Shown here in pieces: positions 33,669 to 41,829 of a stretch of 64,000 bases of DNA. This stretch comes from Comamonadaceae bacterium. Its GTDB lineage: Bacteria; Pseudomonadota; Gammaproteobacteria; Burkholderiales; Burkholderiaceae_C. Numbering within the stretch: the stretch's first letter is position 1; every line of letters begins with the position of its first letter. The DNA lies in NCBI GenBank assembly GCA_947476465.1, contig CANJQN010000005.1, forward strand, positions 1 to 64,000. Direction: 5' to 3'. A program made the position numbers and the translations under genes. The notes beneath the pieces were generated by a model, which was not told the origin of the DNA, did no database searches, and saw only the letters and a program-made list of their open reading frames with translations.

Positions 33669-34776
33669 CGCCCGGGTTGATTGAAACGCAGATCGCTTCT
33701 TCCCCTTCTCGCTCGCCGGCCAGGGTTTCGATGGCCAGGGCGGCTTGTTCCAGCGGGAACGAATGCGTGTGCATGGGCTTGACTCGCTCGACATTGCGCG
33801 CGATCAGGTCCAGCGCCTGTTCGTAGGCGCTGTAGCTCTGGCTGTAGACGCCGCGCAGGGTGATCTCGCGAGTCACAACATAATCCGAATCGATGGTGAC
33901 GCTGGACTGGCCACCTTTGAGGCCGGCCAGCACCACGGTACCGCCCACCCGGACCGCCTTGATGGCATCGTTGATAGGCGCAGTGGCCCCGGGGCTGACG
34001 TCAAGCGCGACATCCACGCCCTTGTGGCCGGTGATTTCCATCACCCGAGTCAGAGTGTCTTCACGATCGACCTCGATGGTGTGGTGCGCACCCAGGGTGC
34101 GCGCAAGCGCAAGCTTGTAACGGTCGCGGGCCAGGCCGGTGACGATGATGTTGCGCACGCCGGCGTTGGCACAGGCCAGTACTGCGCCGAGTCCACGCTG
34201 CCCGCAGCCCAGGATCAGCACCGTGTCACCGAACGACGACTGGGGAACGTGCACCGACCAGCACACCCCGGCGGCGATGGCCTGGTACATCGTTGCGACC
34301 GACAGCGGCAGTGCATCGGGCAGTTTGTGCATGATGGTGCGGCGGTGCAGATGGATGAACTCGCCATATCCGCCCCATAAGCCGTGGCCGAACTCGGTGG
34401 ACAGGAAGCCATAGGCCGGCGTGGCCACTTGCAGCAGCGACCTGCACAGGTGATAGCGGCCGCCCAGGCAGACGGGACAGCTCCCGCAGGTCAGATGCGG
34501 TTCCAGCGCGACCCGGTCGCCTTTCTTGACGCCCCACGTGCGGCTTGCCTCCGCACCGATTTCATGAATGATGCCGATCGGTTCGTGGCCGGGGATGACC
34601 GGGTACCGCACAATGCCCTTCTGGGTGAAGTGACCTTTGTATTGCTCGACGTCGCTGCCGCACAGACCGCAGGCCTCGACCCGCAGTAAACCTTCGTCCG
34701 GGCCGACCATTGGCACCTCACGCTCGGCCATTTCAAGCCGTCTGTCTCCCGTCTGAATCATGACCCTGGCCTTCAT
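33664..34776 (-). CDS. Zinc-dependent (medium-chain) alcohol dehydrogenase
   Basis: A 370-residue MDR enzyme. Catalytic zinc ligands are in CGLCGSD and PGHEPIG; the structural zinc cysteines are CGSCPVCLGGRYHLC. The cofactor-binding motif is LILGCGQRGLGA. All ligands are present, so it should be active on a secondary alcohol or polyol, as in threonine/sorbitol dehydrogenases; the substrate is unknown. It converges on the cupin gene and follows the ATPase gene by 95 nt in the same direction. Confidence 0.9.
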   Translation of the reverse strand: MKARVMIQTGDRRLEMAEREVPMVGPDEGLLRVEACGLCGSDVEQYKGHFTQKGIVRYPVIPGHEPIGIIHEIGAEASRTWGVKKGDRVALEPHLTCGSCPVCLGGRYHLCRSLLQVATPAYGFLSTEFGHGLWGGYGEFIHLHRRTIMHKLPDALPLSVATMYQAIAAGVCWSVHVPQSSFGDTVLILGCGQRGLGAVLACANAGVRNIIVTGLARDRYKLALARTLGAHHTIEVDREDTLTRVMEITGHKGVDVALDVSPGATAPINDAIKAVRVGGTVVLAGLKGGQSSVTIDSDYVVTREITLRGVYSQSYSAYEQALDLIARNVERVKPMHTHSFPLEQAALAIETLAGEREGEEAICVSINPGA

Positions 34777-34871
34777 CGCTTTGCATCTCCTGTTCGCTGA
34801 GGGGAGTGGGCATCCTCGCTGCGGCGGCCGGGCGTGTCAATGCAGCGTCCGAAATCCTGATCAATGCCCGC

Positions 34872-36056
34872 TCACTCATCCTCCAGCGGCAACATCCCCT
34901 GCGGCGGACTGGGCGGCCAATCGCGTGCCGCCATCCTGGCTTCGAACCAGCGATGCATGGCCGCATCTTCCACCGCGTATTCGCCCCGGGCCGACTTCCA
35001 CACGAGCGCAGGCATGCGCTGGCGAAGCGCCTCCAGGGCCTTCTGTGCCTGTGCCACGCTCACCGGGTGCCCAGTCTTGTCACGGTAGAAGCGCAGTGCT
35101 TCGGCGTCGTAGGGCCGAAAGCGTGGCCCTTGTGCGAGCAGACGCCATAGCACGGCCTGTTCGGTGGGTTTGAGCCCAAGGTATTCCGACTCCATCTGGG
35201 TTTCGTCTTGCGCTTGTTGGTGCTTTGCCGCTTCCAGCAGCGCCGGTTCGAAGCGCTCGGTGAGGGCCGCCAGGGGGCTCAGTACCTGGCCCAGCGCTGC
35301 CATGAAGAACTGCGGCCGAAACCCGAAGGTCTCGAAGGCCCGATGCAGCAGGTTCTGGTCCAAGGGCTTGAGCTCGGGGCGTTGCGCTTCGATCAAAGCC
35401 GCCACGTGGGCGATGAAGTCCGGCCCCAGTGGGGGCATGCGCTGCACCTGAGAGCCATAGAAAGGCGCGCCCGCCGTGTTGACCAGGCGCAGCAGCTTGT
35501 CGCGGTCCGAGCCCGACATGACCAGCATCAGGTTGACCACACCGGGTTGGTTGAGCTGGTCGCGGGCGGATTTCAGGGCCGTCATCGCCGCCTCGCCGGC
35601 TTCGCTGGTCAGGGCATGCTGCGCTTCGTCGATGATCAGCGCGACCGGTTTGCCCGCGCGTTCGTGCAACAAGCGCAGTGCGTCGGTCAAGGTCAGACCG
35701 TCCACTGTGCCGATCTTGCGGGTGTCCACCTCAAGGCCCCCCACCTTCACTTTGTCTACGCCTGCCTTTTTGGCTGTGCGGGCCACCAATCCGAGCTGCG
35801 GCTCAAGAGCCCTGGCGATGGCTTCGGCGATCAGCCCGCCCGGGTCGCGACGGGCGTCTGCCCACAGGTCCACATAGACTACGACGACGCCCGCCGCCTG
35901 CAGGGCCGGCCGCAGGTCGCCCTGCAGGAAGGTAGATTTGCCAGTGCGGCGCGGCGCCGCCAGGAACAGGCCGTTGTGGGCATCGCCCAGCACAGCCTTG
36001 CCCTGCAAGGCGGCAACCAACTCTTGTGCCAGGGCGGTGCGAGGAAAGGCGATCAT
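34872..36056 (-). CDS. AAA-type ATP-binding protein with C-terminal winged-helix-like region
   Basis: A 394-residue P-loop ATPase. Walker A is AAPRRTGKST near the N-terminus and Walker B is VALIIDEAQHAL. An arginine-finger/sensor region (VMSGSDRDKLLRLV) follows, and the C-terminal ~90 residues look like a winged helix (LRFYRDKTGHPVSVAQAQKALEALR). Related proteins are orphan ATPases found near mobile or defence genes. Start ATG 36056 was chosen because the conserved ATPase fold begins soon after. Upstream is a cluster of GATA/TATC elements. The function is unknown; a conflict-system or regulatory role is speculation. Confidence 0.75.
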   Translation of the reverse strand: MIAFPRTALAQELVAALQGKAVLGDAHNGLFLAAPRRTGKSTFLQGDLRPALQAAGVVVVYVDLWADARRDPGGLIAEAIARALEPQLGLVARTAKKAGVDKVKVGGLEVDTRKIGTVDGLTLTDALRLLHERAGKPVALIIDEAQHALTSEAGEAAMTALKSARDQLNQPGVVNLMLVMSGSDRDKLLRLVNTAGAPFYGSQVQRMPPLGPDFIAHVAALIEAQRPELKPLDQNLLHRAFETFGFRPQFFMAALGQVLSPLAALTERFEPALLEAAKHQQAQDETQMESEYLGLKPTEQAVLWRLLAQGPRFRPYDAEALRFYRDKTGHPVSVAQAQKALEALRQRMPALVWKSARGEYAVEDAAMHRWFEARMAARDWPPSPPQGMLPLEDE

Positions 36057-36062
36057 GGCGAC

Positions 36063-36117
36063 TATCTGCAAATATCTTGAAAAAGATAGTTTATCTAATT
36101 TCGGATAAAAGTCGATA
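36063..36117. promoter_or_regulatory. GATA/TATC-rich palindromic promoter region
   Basis: Six GATA/TATC elements fall in 55 nt (36063, 36073, 36085, 36092, 36104, 36114). Two of the pairs form inverted repeats: TATCTT-GAAA-AAGATA at 36073-36088 and AGATA-GTT-TATCT at 36084-36096. The region is strongly AT-rich and lies just upstream of the ATPase start codon. It is probably the operator and promoter of that gene. Confidence 0.6.
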
Positions 36118-36224
36118 GTAGGGGTGGTTGGTCGCAGGAGGCCCAAAGCTTGGAATAGAGGTCGGATTTTTTAATGGCCACGTCTCGGCAGGATTTGCTG
36201 GCCCTTGCCAGCACCCACCGCCGA

Positions 36225-36740
36225 TGCGGCAAGATGCGCCATCACGCACAGCATCGACACATGCCAAACGATCCAACCCCCACGGTCGCTCTGGCGACCG
36301 ACGTGCCTGTCCGAGTCAAGCCGTCCAATTACCCGGAGCCCTTCGCCAGCCGGTTCGCTGGGCGGATCAAGCGGCCCCTGGGCAACCACTTCGGCTTGCG
36401 CAACTTCGGGGTCAACCACACCACCCTCGGCCCTGGGGCCATCTCGGCCTTGCGGCATGCGCACTCAAAACAGGACGAGTTCATCTACGTGGTGTCCGGG
36501 CGCGTCTGGCTGGAATGCGATACGGGGACCTGGGAGCTGGGGCCGGGGATGTCCGCCGGGTTTCCATCCGGGACCGGCAATGCGCATCGCTTCGTGAACC
36601 GCTCGCAAGAGGAGGCCACCTATCTGGAGGTGGGCGACAGGACGCTGGGCGACGACGCCACCTATCCAGACGACGACCTGGAGGCGCAGATGGTCGACGG
36701 CGCTTGGGCCTTCTTTCACAAGGATGGGCGGCCGTATTGA
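36225..36740 (+). repeat. 516-nt duplicated segment, copy 2 (cupin gene and leader)
   Basis: Begins with TGCGGCAAGATGCGC and ends at the cupin stop, equal in length to 5793-6308 and in the same orientation, 30,432 nt further along. The flanking sequences differ. It could serve as a substrate for homologous recombination that deletes or duplicates the intervening DNA. Confidence 0.85.
36261..36740 (+). CDS. Small cupin-domain protein (copy 2)
   Basis: A 159-residue cupin nearly identical to the one at 5829. The metal-binding motif RHAHSKQDEFIYVVSG and SGTGNAHRFVN are conserved, and by my count about 16 residues differ. Start ATG 36261 is chosen by homology with copy 1; an upstream in-frame ATG at 36174 would add 29 residues not present in copy 1. 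It lies between the divergent ATPase and the convergent HipA gene. The function is unknown. Confidence 0.85.
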   Translation: MPNDPTPTVALATDVPVRVKPSNYPEPFASRFAGRIKRPLGNHFGLRNFGVNHTTLGPGAISALRHAHSKQDEFIYVVSGRVWLECDTGTWELGPGMSAGFPSGTGNAHRFVNRSQEEATYLEVGDRTLGDDATYPDDDLEAQMVDGAWAFFHKDGRPY

Positions 36741-36760
36741 TCGCATCGCCTTGCGGGGCA

Positions 36761-38035
36761 TCACACGGCGTCAGGCGGCGCAGTCCGAAAGAAACTTGTG
36801 GGCAGGATCGCCTGCTCCAGCATCTCGATGGAGCGCTGCTCGACCCCATGTTTGGCGAAGAGCGGCTTCCAGTTTTTCACCGCGTCGACTATCCGGTGGA
36901 TCTCGCCGACCGCATCCTCCTGCGCCAAGCCAAAGGTCTTGCTTTCGGACACGAGGTTGTAGACGCTGCCCGCGCGGCCGAACTTGCCCACGGTCAGTGC
37001 GAGGTCGCGCTTTTCCTGTGAGATGACGGGCGTGGGTACGATGTCGTAGGCCGGCGAGAGCCTCCAGCCGCCGTTGGTGCGCAGCAGGGCGTGGTTGCGT
37101 GGGTGGTCGTCGTTGTTGGTGACGATCGCATTGAAGACCATGCGCCGAAACAGCTCTTTGCGATCGTCGTCTGGCTTGACGGACCAGCGGCGCAATTCGT
37201 CCGCCAGCAGGGGATAGGACCAGCGTTCGCGGCCTGTGTAGCCGTCTTCGGCACCGAGGACCGTGAGGGCAGAAACCATGCCATGGCGGGCATAGGCCTT
37301 TGCATCCGGGTTCCACTCGCGATCGAAACGCCGCAGCAAAAGTGCTTGCGCACGGCCGACCTTTTCCAGGCGGGCGTCGCACACACGAAGGCCCGCGGCG
37401 CGCGCGAGCTCAAGGGTGGCGTACTCGATGCGCTGCATGTTGTGCGCATCGCGTTCTTCCGGCAGCTTGGCAAGCCAAATCTTATGGTCGTCCTCGATGG
37501 ACACCTTCGGTCGCGCTCCGCCCATGCTGGTGCCCGGGTCCAACGCGTCGAGGACGTCCTGTGGCAGCCGACCGTCTTCTTCGAGCCGGTGCGCCGCGTC
37601 GGTGAGGGCTTGCAGTTGATGGGTGCGGTTGAAGGGACGCGCCGGGCCCGGTGGCGTCGGCGCCAGGCCGAACCGCAGGTTGCCGATGCCATCGTCCGGG
37701 CCCTGCAGCAGGTAGGTCATCTCGGAGATGTCCGCCTCAGGGCGATGGAGCTTGGCCTGGATCACGCGGCGCCCCCAGCTGTCCGGGCTGGCGTCACGCA
37801 GCGCGCCCGGAATGCCCTTGAGCTTGGTGAACCTCAGCGGCTGGTCTGTCAGGCGCAAGTTGAATTCGTCCAGAGCGACGGGGTTGTGGCGCTGCAAATA
37901 CGACTTGCCGTAGACGAAGGTGCCCGCGAAAGCACCGGCCCCAACTTCCTGAACGGCCAGGCGCGCGCATGGGACCCATTCAAAGGTGCCCGGCAACTGG
38001 ATGTAGACGAAGCAGGATTCGACCGGAGGCGCCAT
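36761..38035 (-). CDS. hipA: HipA-family kinase toxin (second copy)
   Basis: A 424-residue HipA-type kinase: SPDSWGRR near 83, nucleotide loop GGARPK near 172, catalytic NNDDHPRNHALL near 307 and YDIVPTP near 330. It is only distantly similar to the HipA at 2373, so the two modules are independent, not a duplication. The HipB-like gene lies 2 nt upstream. It converges on the duplicated cupin. All catalytic positions look intact. Confidence 0.9.
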   Translation of the reverse strand: MAPPVESCFVYIQLPGTFEWVPCARLAVQEVGAGAFAGTFVYGKSYLQRHNPVALDEFNLRLTDQPLRFTKLKGIPGALRDASPDSWGRRVIQAKLHRPEADISEMTYLLQGPDDGIGNLRFGLAPTPPGPARPFNRTHQLQALTDAAHRLEEDGRLPQDVLDALDPGTSMGGARPKVSIEDDHKIWLAKLPEERDAHNMQRIEYATLELARAAGLRVCDARLEKVGRAQALLLRRFDREWNPDAKAYARHGMVSALTVLGAEDGYTGRERWSYPLLADELRRWSVKPDDDRKELFRRMVFNAIVTNNDDHPRNHALLRTNGGWRLSPAYDIVPTPVISQEKRDLALTVGKFGRAGSVYNLVSESKTFGLAQEDAVGEIHRIVDAVKNWKPLFAKHGVEQRSIEMLEQAILPTSFFRTAPPDAV

Positions 38036-38037
38036 GG

Positions 38038-38382
38038 TCAGAAATTGTTGTCCAGGCTGCCAGGGCCGCTCTGACGGGCACGTTGTGGCAAGCGGGCTGC
38101 TTCCAGGATCTTGCCGTGTTCGTCCTGATCTGGATCGGCAATGCCTTTGGCGCTGTCAAGCAGGCCCAGCTTCCACAGGACCGAGAGGATGGTGCCGAAC
38201 GCCACGCCCGGCTCACCAGTTTCTATGCGCCAGATGGTCCGACGTGTCACGCCGCAAGCGCGCGCCAGTTCCTCCTGCTCCATCTTGCGGCGAAGCCGGG
38301 CGATGCGAATGCGGCTACCAAAGACGGCTACTGAGGAGCGGACCTCGAGCGGCAGGGTGTCGTCTTTGGTGGAAAGGGTCAT
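38038..38382 (-). CDS. hipB: HipB-like XRE-family antitoxin/repressor (second copy)
   Basis: A ~114-residue helix-turn-helix protein: FGSRIRIARLRRKMEQEELA, then RACGVTRRTIWRIETGEPG. It pairs with the downstream HipA. Start ATG 38382 is preferred; an in-frame GTG at 38391 would add three residues. An AT-rich palindrome lies about 20 nt upstream, the expected place for the autoregulatory operator. Confidence 0.88.
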   Translation of the reverse strand: MTLSTKDDTLPLEVRSSVAVFGSRIRIARLRRKMEQEELARACGVTRRTIWRIETGEPGVAFGTILSVLWKLGLLDSAKGIADPDQDEHGKILEAARLPQRARQSGPGSLDNNF

Positions 38383-38402
38383 TAAGATCACGTGTATGAG
38401 AT

Positions 38403-38425
38403 TTTGGAGATAAATTTATCCCAAA
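38403..38425. promoter_or_regulatory. Palindromic operator of the second hipBA operon
   Basis: The perfect 12-bp palindrome GATAAATTTATC at 38409-38420 is flanked by TTTGG on the left and CCAAA on the right, giving an almost symmetrical 23-nt site just upstream of the HipB-like start. It is probably bound by that repressor. Confidence 0.65.
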
Positions 38426-38472
38426 TAGGCGTCGATCGTCAAGGTCAGTGACATGCCGCCGCTTTGATCGGC

Positions 38473-38516
38473 GACTTGGCGCAGGTCAACCAACTGCGCC
38501 AGAACTGCGCCAAATC
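38473..38516. repeat. Cluster of CTGCGCCA repeats
   Basis: GACTTGGCGCAG at 38473-38484 is the inverse of CTGCGCCAAATC at 38505-38516 (one mismatch). A further direct copy, AACTGCGCCA at 38492-38501, lies between them and repeats at 38503-38512. Nothing else is seen in the gap 38426-38580. The layout resembles recombinase or regulator binding arms, but I cannot assign it. It marks the transition from the HipAB module to nudC. Confidence 0.45.
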
Positions 38517-38580
38517 GTTAACCATACAGAGCCATTGGCTCAGTCAGCAGGGGATTTCAGCGGTCTTTCGGGCGCCGCAA

Positions 38581-39381
38581 TCAGGGCTCACGCCCTTCCA
38601 GCAGCGCCGCGATGCTGTCGCGGATCAGGTGCCCTGAAATGCTGAAACGCGGCGGAATGCCGGGCAAGTCATCGAGCGAGAACCACTGCGCGTCCTCGAT
38701 CTCGTCGGCTTGCGGCACGATGTCGCCGCTGTCCCAGCGGGCCGTGAAGGCGATCATCAGGCTGTTGGGGAAGGGCCAGCTCTGGCTGCCGTAGTAGCGC
38801 AGATCTTTCACCCGCACGCCCACTTCCTCGAAGCTCTCGCGCATCACGCATTCTTCGATGGTCTCGCCGGGTTCGACAAAGCCGGCCAGCGCGCTGTAGG
38901 TGCCCTTGGCAAAGCGCGGGGACCGCGCCAGCAACACCTGGCCCGGGCGCCAGATCAGCGCCATCATCGCGGGGGCCAGGCGCGGATAGGCCGAATGCCC
39001 GCAGGCCGGGCATCGGCGCGCGCGTTCGTTGGCCTGGCGCTCGGTCGGCGTGCCGCAGACACCGCAAAAGCGGTGGGTGCGGTCCCAGTCGATCACCTGC
39101 GCCGCCCGGCCCGCCAGGCCGCCATGCAGGGCCGGCCATTGCATCATCGCCGTGCGCAGCGGCACGCTGCGCCAGCCTTCGGGGATGGCATCGAGCTCGA
39201 AGGCCCAGGCATCCAGGCCGCCCAGGCGCCCGAGGTAGTGGCGCGTTGGGGCGTCGGGCGAGGCGGCCGGGGTGGGCGCGTCCTCATCGCCGGGGAGCAG
39301 CAGATGGCCCTCGGCGAAGACAAAGGACCAGGCCAGCTTGGTGGGGCTGGCGGGGGCACTGATGGCGGGTTCGAAGTCCAT
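38581..39381 (-). CDS. nudC: NudC-like NAD(H) pyrophosphatase (Nudix hydrolase)
   Basis: A 266-residue NudC. The zinc ribbon is FCGVCG with RCPACGHSAYPRLAPAMM, and the Nudix box is GFVEPGETIEECVMRESFEEVGV. The family-specific SQSWPFPNSLM follows the box. It hydrolyses NADH and removes NAD caps from RNA. Start ATG 39381 is used because the extra upstream residues in the longer frame are not family-like. It looks like an ordinary housekeeping gene, so the accessory region probably ends before it. Confidence 0.93.
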   Translation of the reverse strand: MDFEPAISAPASPTKLAWSFVFAEGHLLLPGDEDAPTPAASPDAPTRHYLGRLGGLDAWAFELDAIPEGWRSVPLRTAMMQWPALHGGLAGRAAQVIDWDRTHRFCGVCGTPTERQANERARRCPACGHSAYPRLAPAMMALIWRPGQVLLARSPRFAKGTYSALAGFVEPGETIEECVMRESFEEVGVRVKDLRYYGSQSWPFPNSLMIAFTARWDSGDIVPQADEIEDAQWFSLDDLPGIPPRFSISGHLIRDSIAALLEGREP

Positions 39382-39437
39382 GGTTTCGATTATCCAGGCT
39401 CGCCGGTGCGCACCCGTCCCAGTGGTCGGCGCTGGTG

Positions 39438-39872
39438 TCAGCGCTGGCGATTGGCGAGGGTGCAGCGGCAGGTGCCGGCCTGGTGTAGCTCGATCATGTT
39501 GCCGCAAGGGTCGTTGACGAACAGCTGTTCGAACTCCGGGCCGGTTATGCCGACGACGGACCAGAACGGAACGCCCATGCGCTGGAGCTCGGCCTTGGTC
39601 TCGACCACGCTGGCCACGCCCAGGGCCACGTGAGGGGCCGCCGGGTCCTGGCCCGGCCCACGTGCCACCATCGATGGAAACGCGCCGCCGATCAGGTGCA
39701 ATTGCCCGCCCGCGCCGACGTTGATCCAGTAGCCGGGTATCCCGGGAATGTTGGGGCGGCCTTCGTCCGCCGCCATCCCGAGGACATTTTGATAGAAGTC
39801 GAGCACCTCCCGCTCAGGCGCGCCGTCCATGCGAATGGCGTGGTGATGGATCTCAAGAACCTTGATGGCCAT
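39438..39872 (-). CDS. VOC-family (glyoxalase/bleomycin-resistance fold) protein
   Basis: A 144-residue vicinal-oxygen-chelate protein. The metal-binding pattern is visible as HHHAIRM near the N-terminus, HLIGGAF and HVALGV mid-protein, and the terminal Glu in DPCGNMIELHQ. Members are lyases, dioxygenases or epimerases. It is the last gene of the TRAP/ThDP operon, 37 nt after the TRAP permease, so it may act on the imported compound. Confidence 0.85.
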   Translation of the reverse strand: MAIKVLEIHHHAIRMDGAPEREVLDFYQNVLGMAADEGRPNIPGIPGYWINVGAGGQLHLIGGAFPSMVARGPGQDPAAPHVALGVASVVETKAELQRMGVPFWSVVGITGPEFEQLFVNDPCGNMIELHQAGTCRCTLANRQR

Positions 39873-39909
39873 GGTGTGTGTCTCCTTTTGTGGGGTGGAA
39901 CCGCGAGCG

Positions 39910-41223
39910 CTATCGCACGAGCATCAGGCTCAGCGAGGGAATGGCGGCGCACAGCAGCAGCACCGCCCCCATGATGGCGACGAAGGGTAGGCAGCCGCGA
40001 AAGATCTGGTCCAGGCCGATGCTGCGATCTTCCAGGCTGGACTGGACGGTAAAGGCCGACATGCCCAGCGGCGGCGTGAGCAGCCCGATCTCCACGGCGA
40101 TGACGGTCACGACGCCGAACTGGATCATGTCAATGCCGAAGGCCTTGGCGATGGGAATGCAGATGGGCACCACAATGAGCATGATGGAGGTGGAGTCCAG
40201 GACGCAGCCCAACGCCACGACCACCAGGATGTACAGGAACCAGAACCCGATCAGACCGCCGCCCGCGCCTTGCAGGGTTGTGCTGATGGCCTCGGGCACG
40301 CCGGAGAAAGCCAGCATGCGCGAATACAGGTTGGCCGCACACAGCAAGATCAGGATGCTCACCGAAATCAACCCGGTTTCGCGCAGCACCTGCCAGACGG
40401 TTCTGGCGTCCAGGCGGCGCTTGACAAACGCGATCAGCAATGCACCCAGGGCCCCAACAGCGCCAGCTTCGGTGGCCGTGAAAACGCCAGAGTACAACCC
40501 GCCCAGCATGAGTACCACCAGCACGCCCACCGGAGCGATTTTGCGCGAGGCGCTGCCCCAGGTTTCAGAATGTTCAAGGTCGGCCGTTGGGGCGATCACG
40601 CCAGCAAAGCCCTTGAAGCGCGTGACCATGAGAACGATGCCCAGCGAAAACGCCGCAGTCATCAGCAGCCCGGGAATGATGCCGGCGATGAACAGCTTGC
40701 CGATCGATTCCTCGGCAAGGATGCCAAAGAGGATGAAGAGCACGCTGGGCGGGATGAGCATGCCCAGAATGGATGATCCGGCCACCGTTCCCACCGCCAG
40801 CTGGGGCGAATAGCCGTGCTTGAGCAGCTCGGGCACCGCCACACGGGTGAACACGGCGGCCGACGCGATGCTGATGCCGGTGACTGCCGCGAACACCGCA
40901 TTGGCCGCCACCACGGCGATGCCCAGGCCACCGGCGACCTTGCGCAGCACCCAGGCCGCCACATCGAAAATGTCTTTCCCCAAGCCTGCATAGGCCACGA
41001 ACATTCCCATCAGCACAAACAAGGGAATGCTCGAAAAGACGATGTCCTGCACCCCGCTGTAGGCCGACAGCCCCAGCATGCGCGAGGCCAGTTCGAAGTC
41101 GCCTCGCATTAACCAGATGCCGGCGAACGACAGGGCGAAAAGGGCCGTGGCAACCTCCAGGCCCAAAAGCACCAGGGCCACCAGGGCGACGATCAGCATG
41201 AGCCCCACCTGAATCTCAGACAT
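39910..41223 (-). CDS. TRAP transporter large permease (DctM type)
   Basis: A 437-residue protein with about twelve membrane segments. Family signatures are LSFAGIWLMRGDF, SIPLFVLMGMFVAYAGLG and GTVAGSSILGMLIPPSVLFI. Driven by sodium or proton gradients, it moves organic acids delivered by the DctP-type receptor. Start ATG 41223 is within the 8-nt overlap with the small subunit gene. Neighbour genes suggest a keto or aromatic acid as cargo. Confidence 0.94.
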   Translation of the reverse strand: MSEIQVGLMLIVALVALVLLGLEVATALFALSFAGIWLMRGDFELASRMLGLSAYSGVQDIVFSSIPLFVLMGMFVAYAGLGKDIFDVAAWVLRKVAGGLGIAVVAANAVFAAVTGISIASAAVFTRVAVPELLKHGYSPQLAVGTVAGSSILGMLIPPSVLFILFGILAEESIGKLFIAGIIPGLLMTAAFSLGIVLMVTRFKGFAGVIAPTADLEHSETWGSASRKIAPVGVLVVLMLGGLYSGVFTATEAGAVGALGALLIAFVKRRLDARTVWQVLRETGLISVSILILLCAANLYSRMLAFSGVPEAISTTLQGAGGGLIGFWFLYILVVVALGCVLDSTSIMLIVVPICIPIAKAFGIDMIQFGVVTVIAVEIGLLTPPLGMSAFTVQSSLEDRSIGLDQIFRGCLPFVAIMGAVLLLCAAIPSLSLMLVR

Positions 41224-41806
41224 ACGTTGCGTCCTTGGGGGGTAGCAGAAGGTCCCGGATCTTGAGCAGGTAGACCAATACCACCGCACTGGCGCCGACC
41301 ACCATGATCAGGCGAATCGGCCAGGTGGGGATGGTGAACAGACCGGGCACGCCGAAGAATTCGCTTCGGTCGATTGAGCGCAGGAGATTGGGCCAGGTGG
41401 CCCGCACGATGAGCCCGAAAATGACCGCGCCGAGCAGCATGTAGCTTGCTTCGATGACGTTACGCGCGCGTTGAGACCGGGCGGCGACCCAATCGAGCAG
41501 CATGGTGCTCTTTGTCATGCGGCCACTGTGTACCGTGGCCGCGGCTTGCAGGAACATGATCCCCACAACGGAAAAGGCGGCGATCTCGCTGACGGCGTCA
41601 AGCGGATGATTGAAACCGCTGCGCGCCACGATGTCAGCGCCCACCAGCAGCATCAGACCGATGATCCAGAGCGAGCCGAGGTTGTTGAGGCCGCTGAGCG
41701 TCGCCTCGAAGGTGCGTCGCGGCCAGGACCGGGGCGGGGCCGAGGGTTGCCCCCCGGCCACCGCCGCGGCCCCCGCAGGGTCGGGGCGGTCGAACGGAAC
41801 AGTCAT
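41216..41806 (-). CDS. TRAP transporter small permease (DctQ type)
   Basis: A 196-residue protein with four membrane segments (LGSLWIIGLMLLVGADIVAR; EIAAFSVVGIMFLQAA; SYMLLGAVIFGLIVRA; MVVGASAVVLVYLL) and a proline-rich start, typical of the small TRAP subunit. It overlaps the large subunit by 8 nt and follows the receptor gene by 23 nt. Confidence 0.92.
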   Translation of the reverse strand: MTVPFDRPDPAGAAAVAGGQPSAPPRSWPRRTFEATLSGLNNLGSLWIIGLMLLVGADIVARSGFNHPLDAVSEIAAFSVVGIMFLQAAATVHSGRMTKSTMLLDWVAARSQRARNVIEASYMLLGAVIFGLIVRATWPNLLRSIDRSEFFGVPGLFTIPTWPIRLIMVVGASAVVLVYLLKIRDLLLPPKDATYV

Positions 41807-41829
41807 GATTCGATAGCGGCAGCTTGCGC

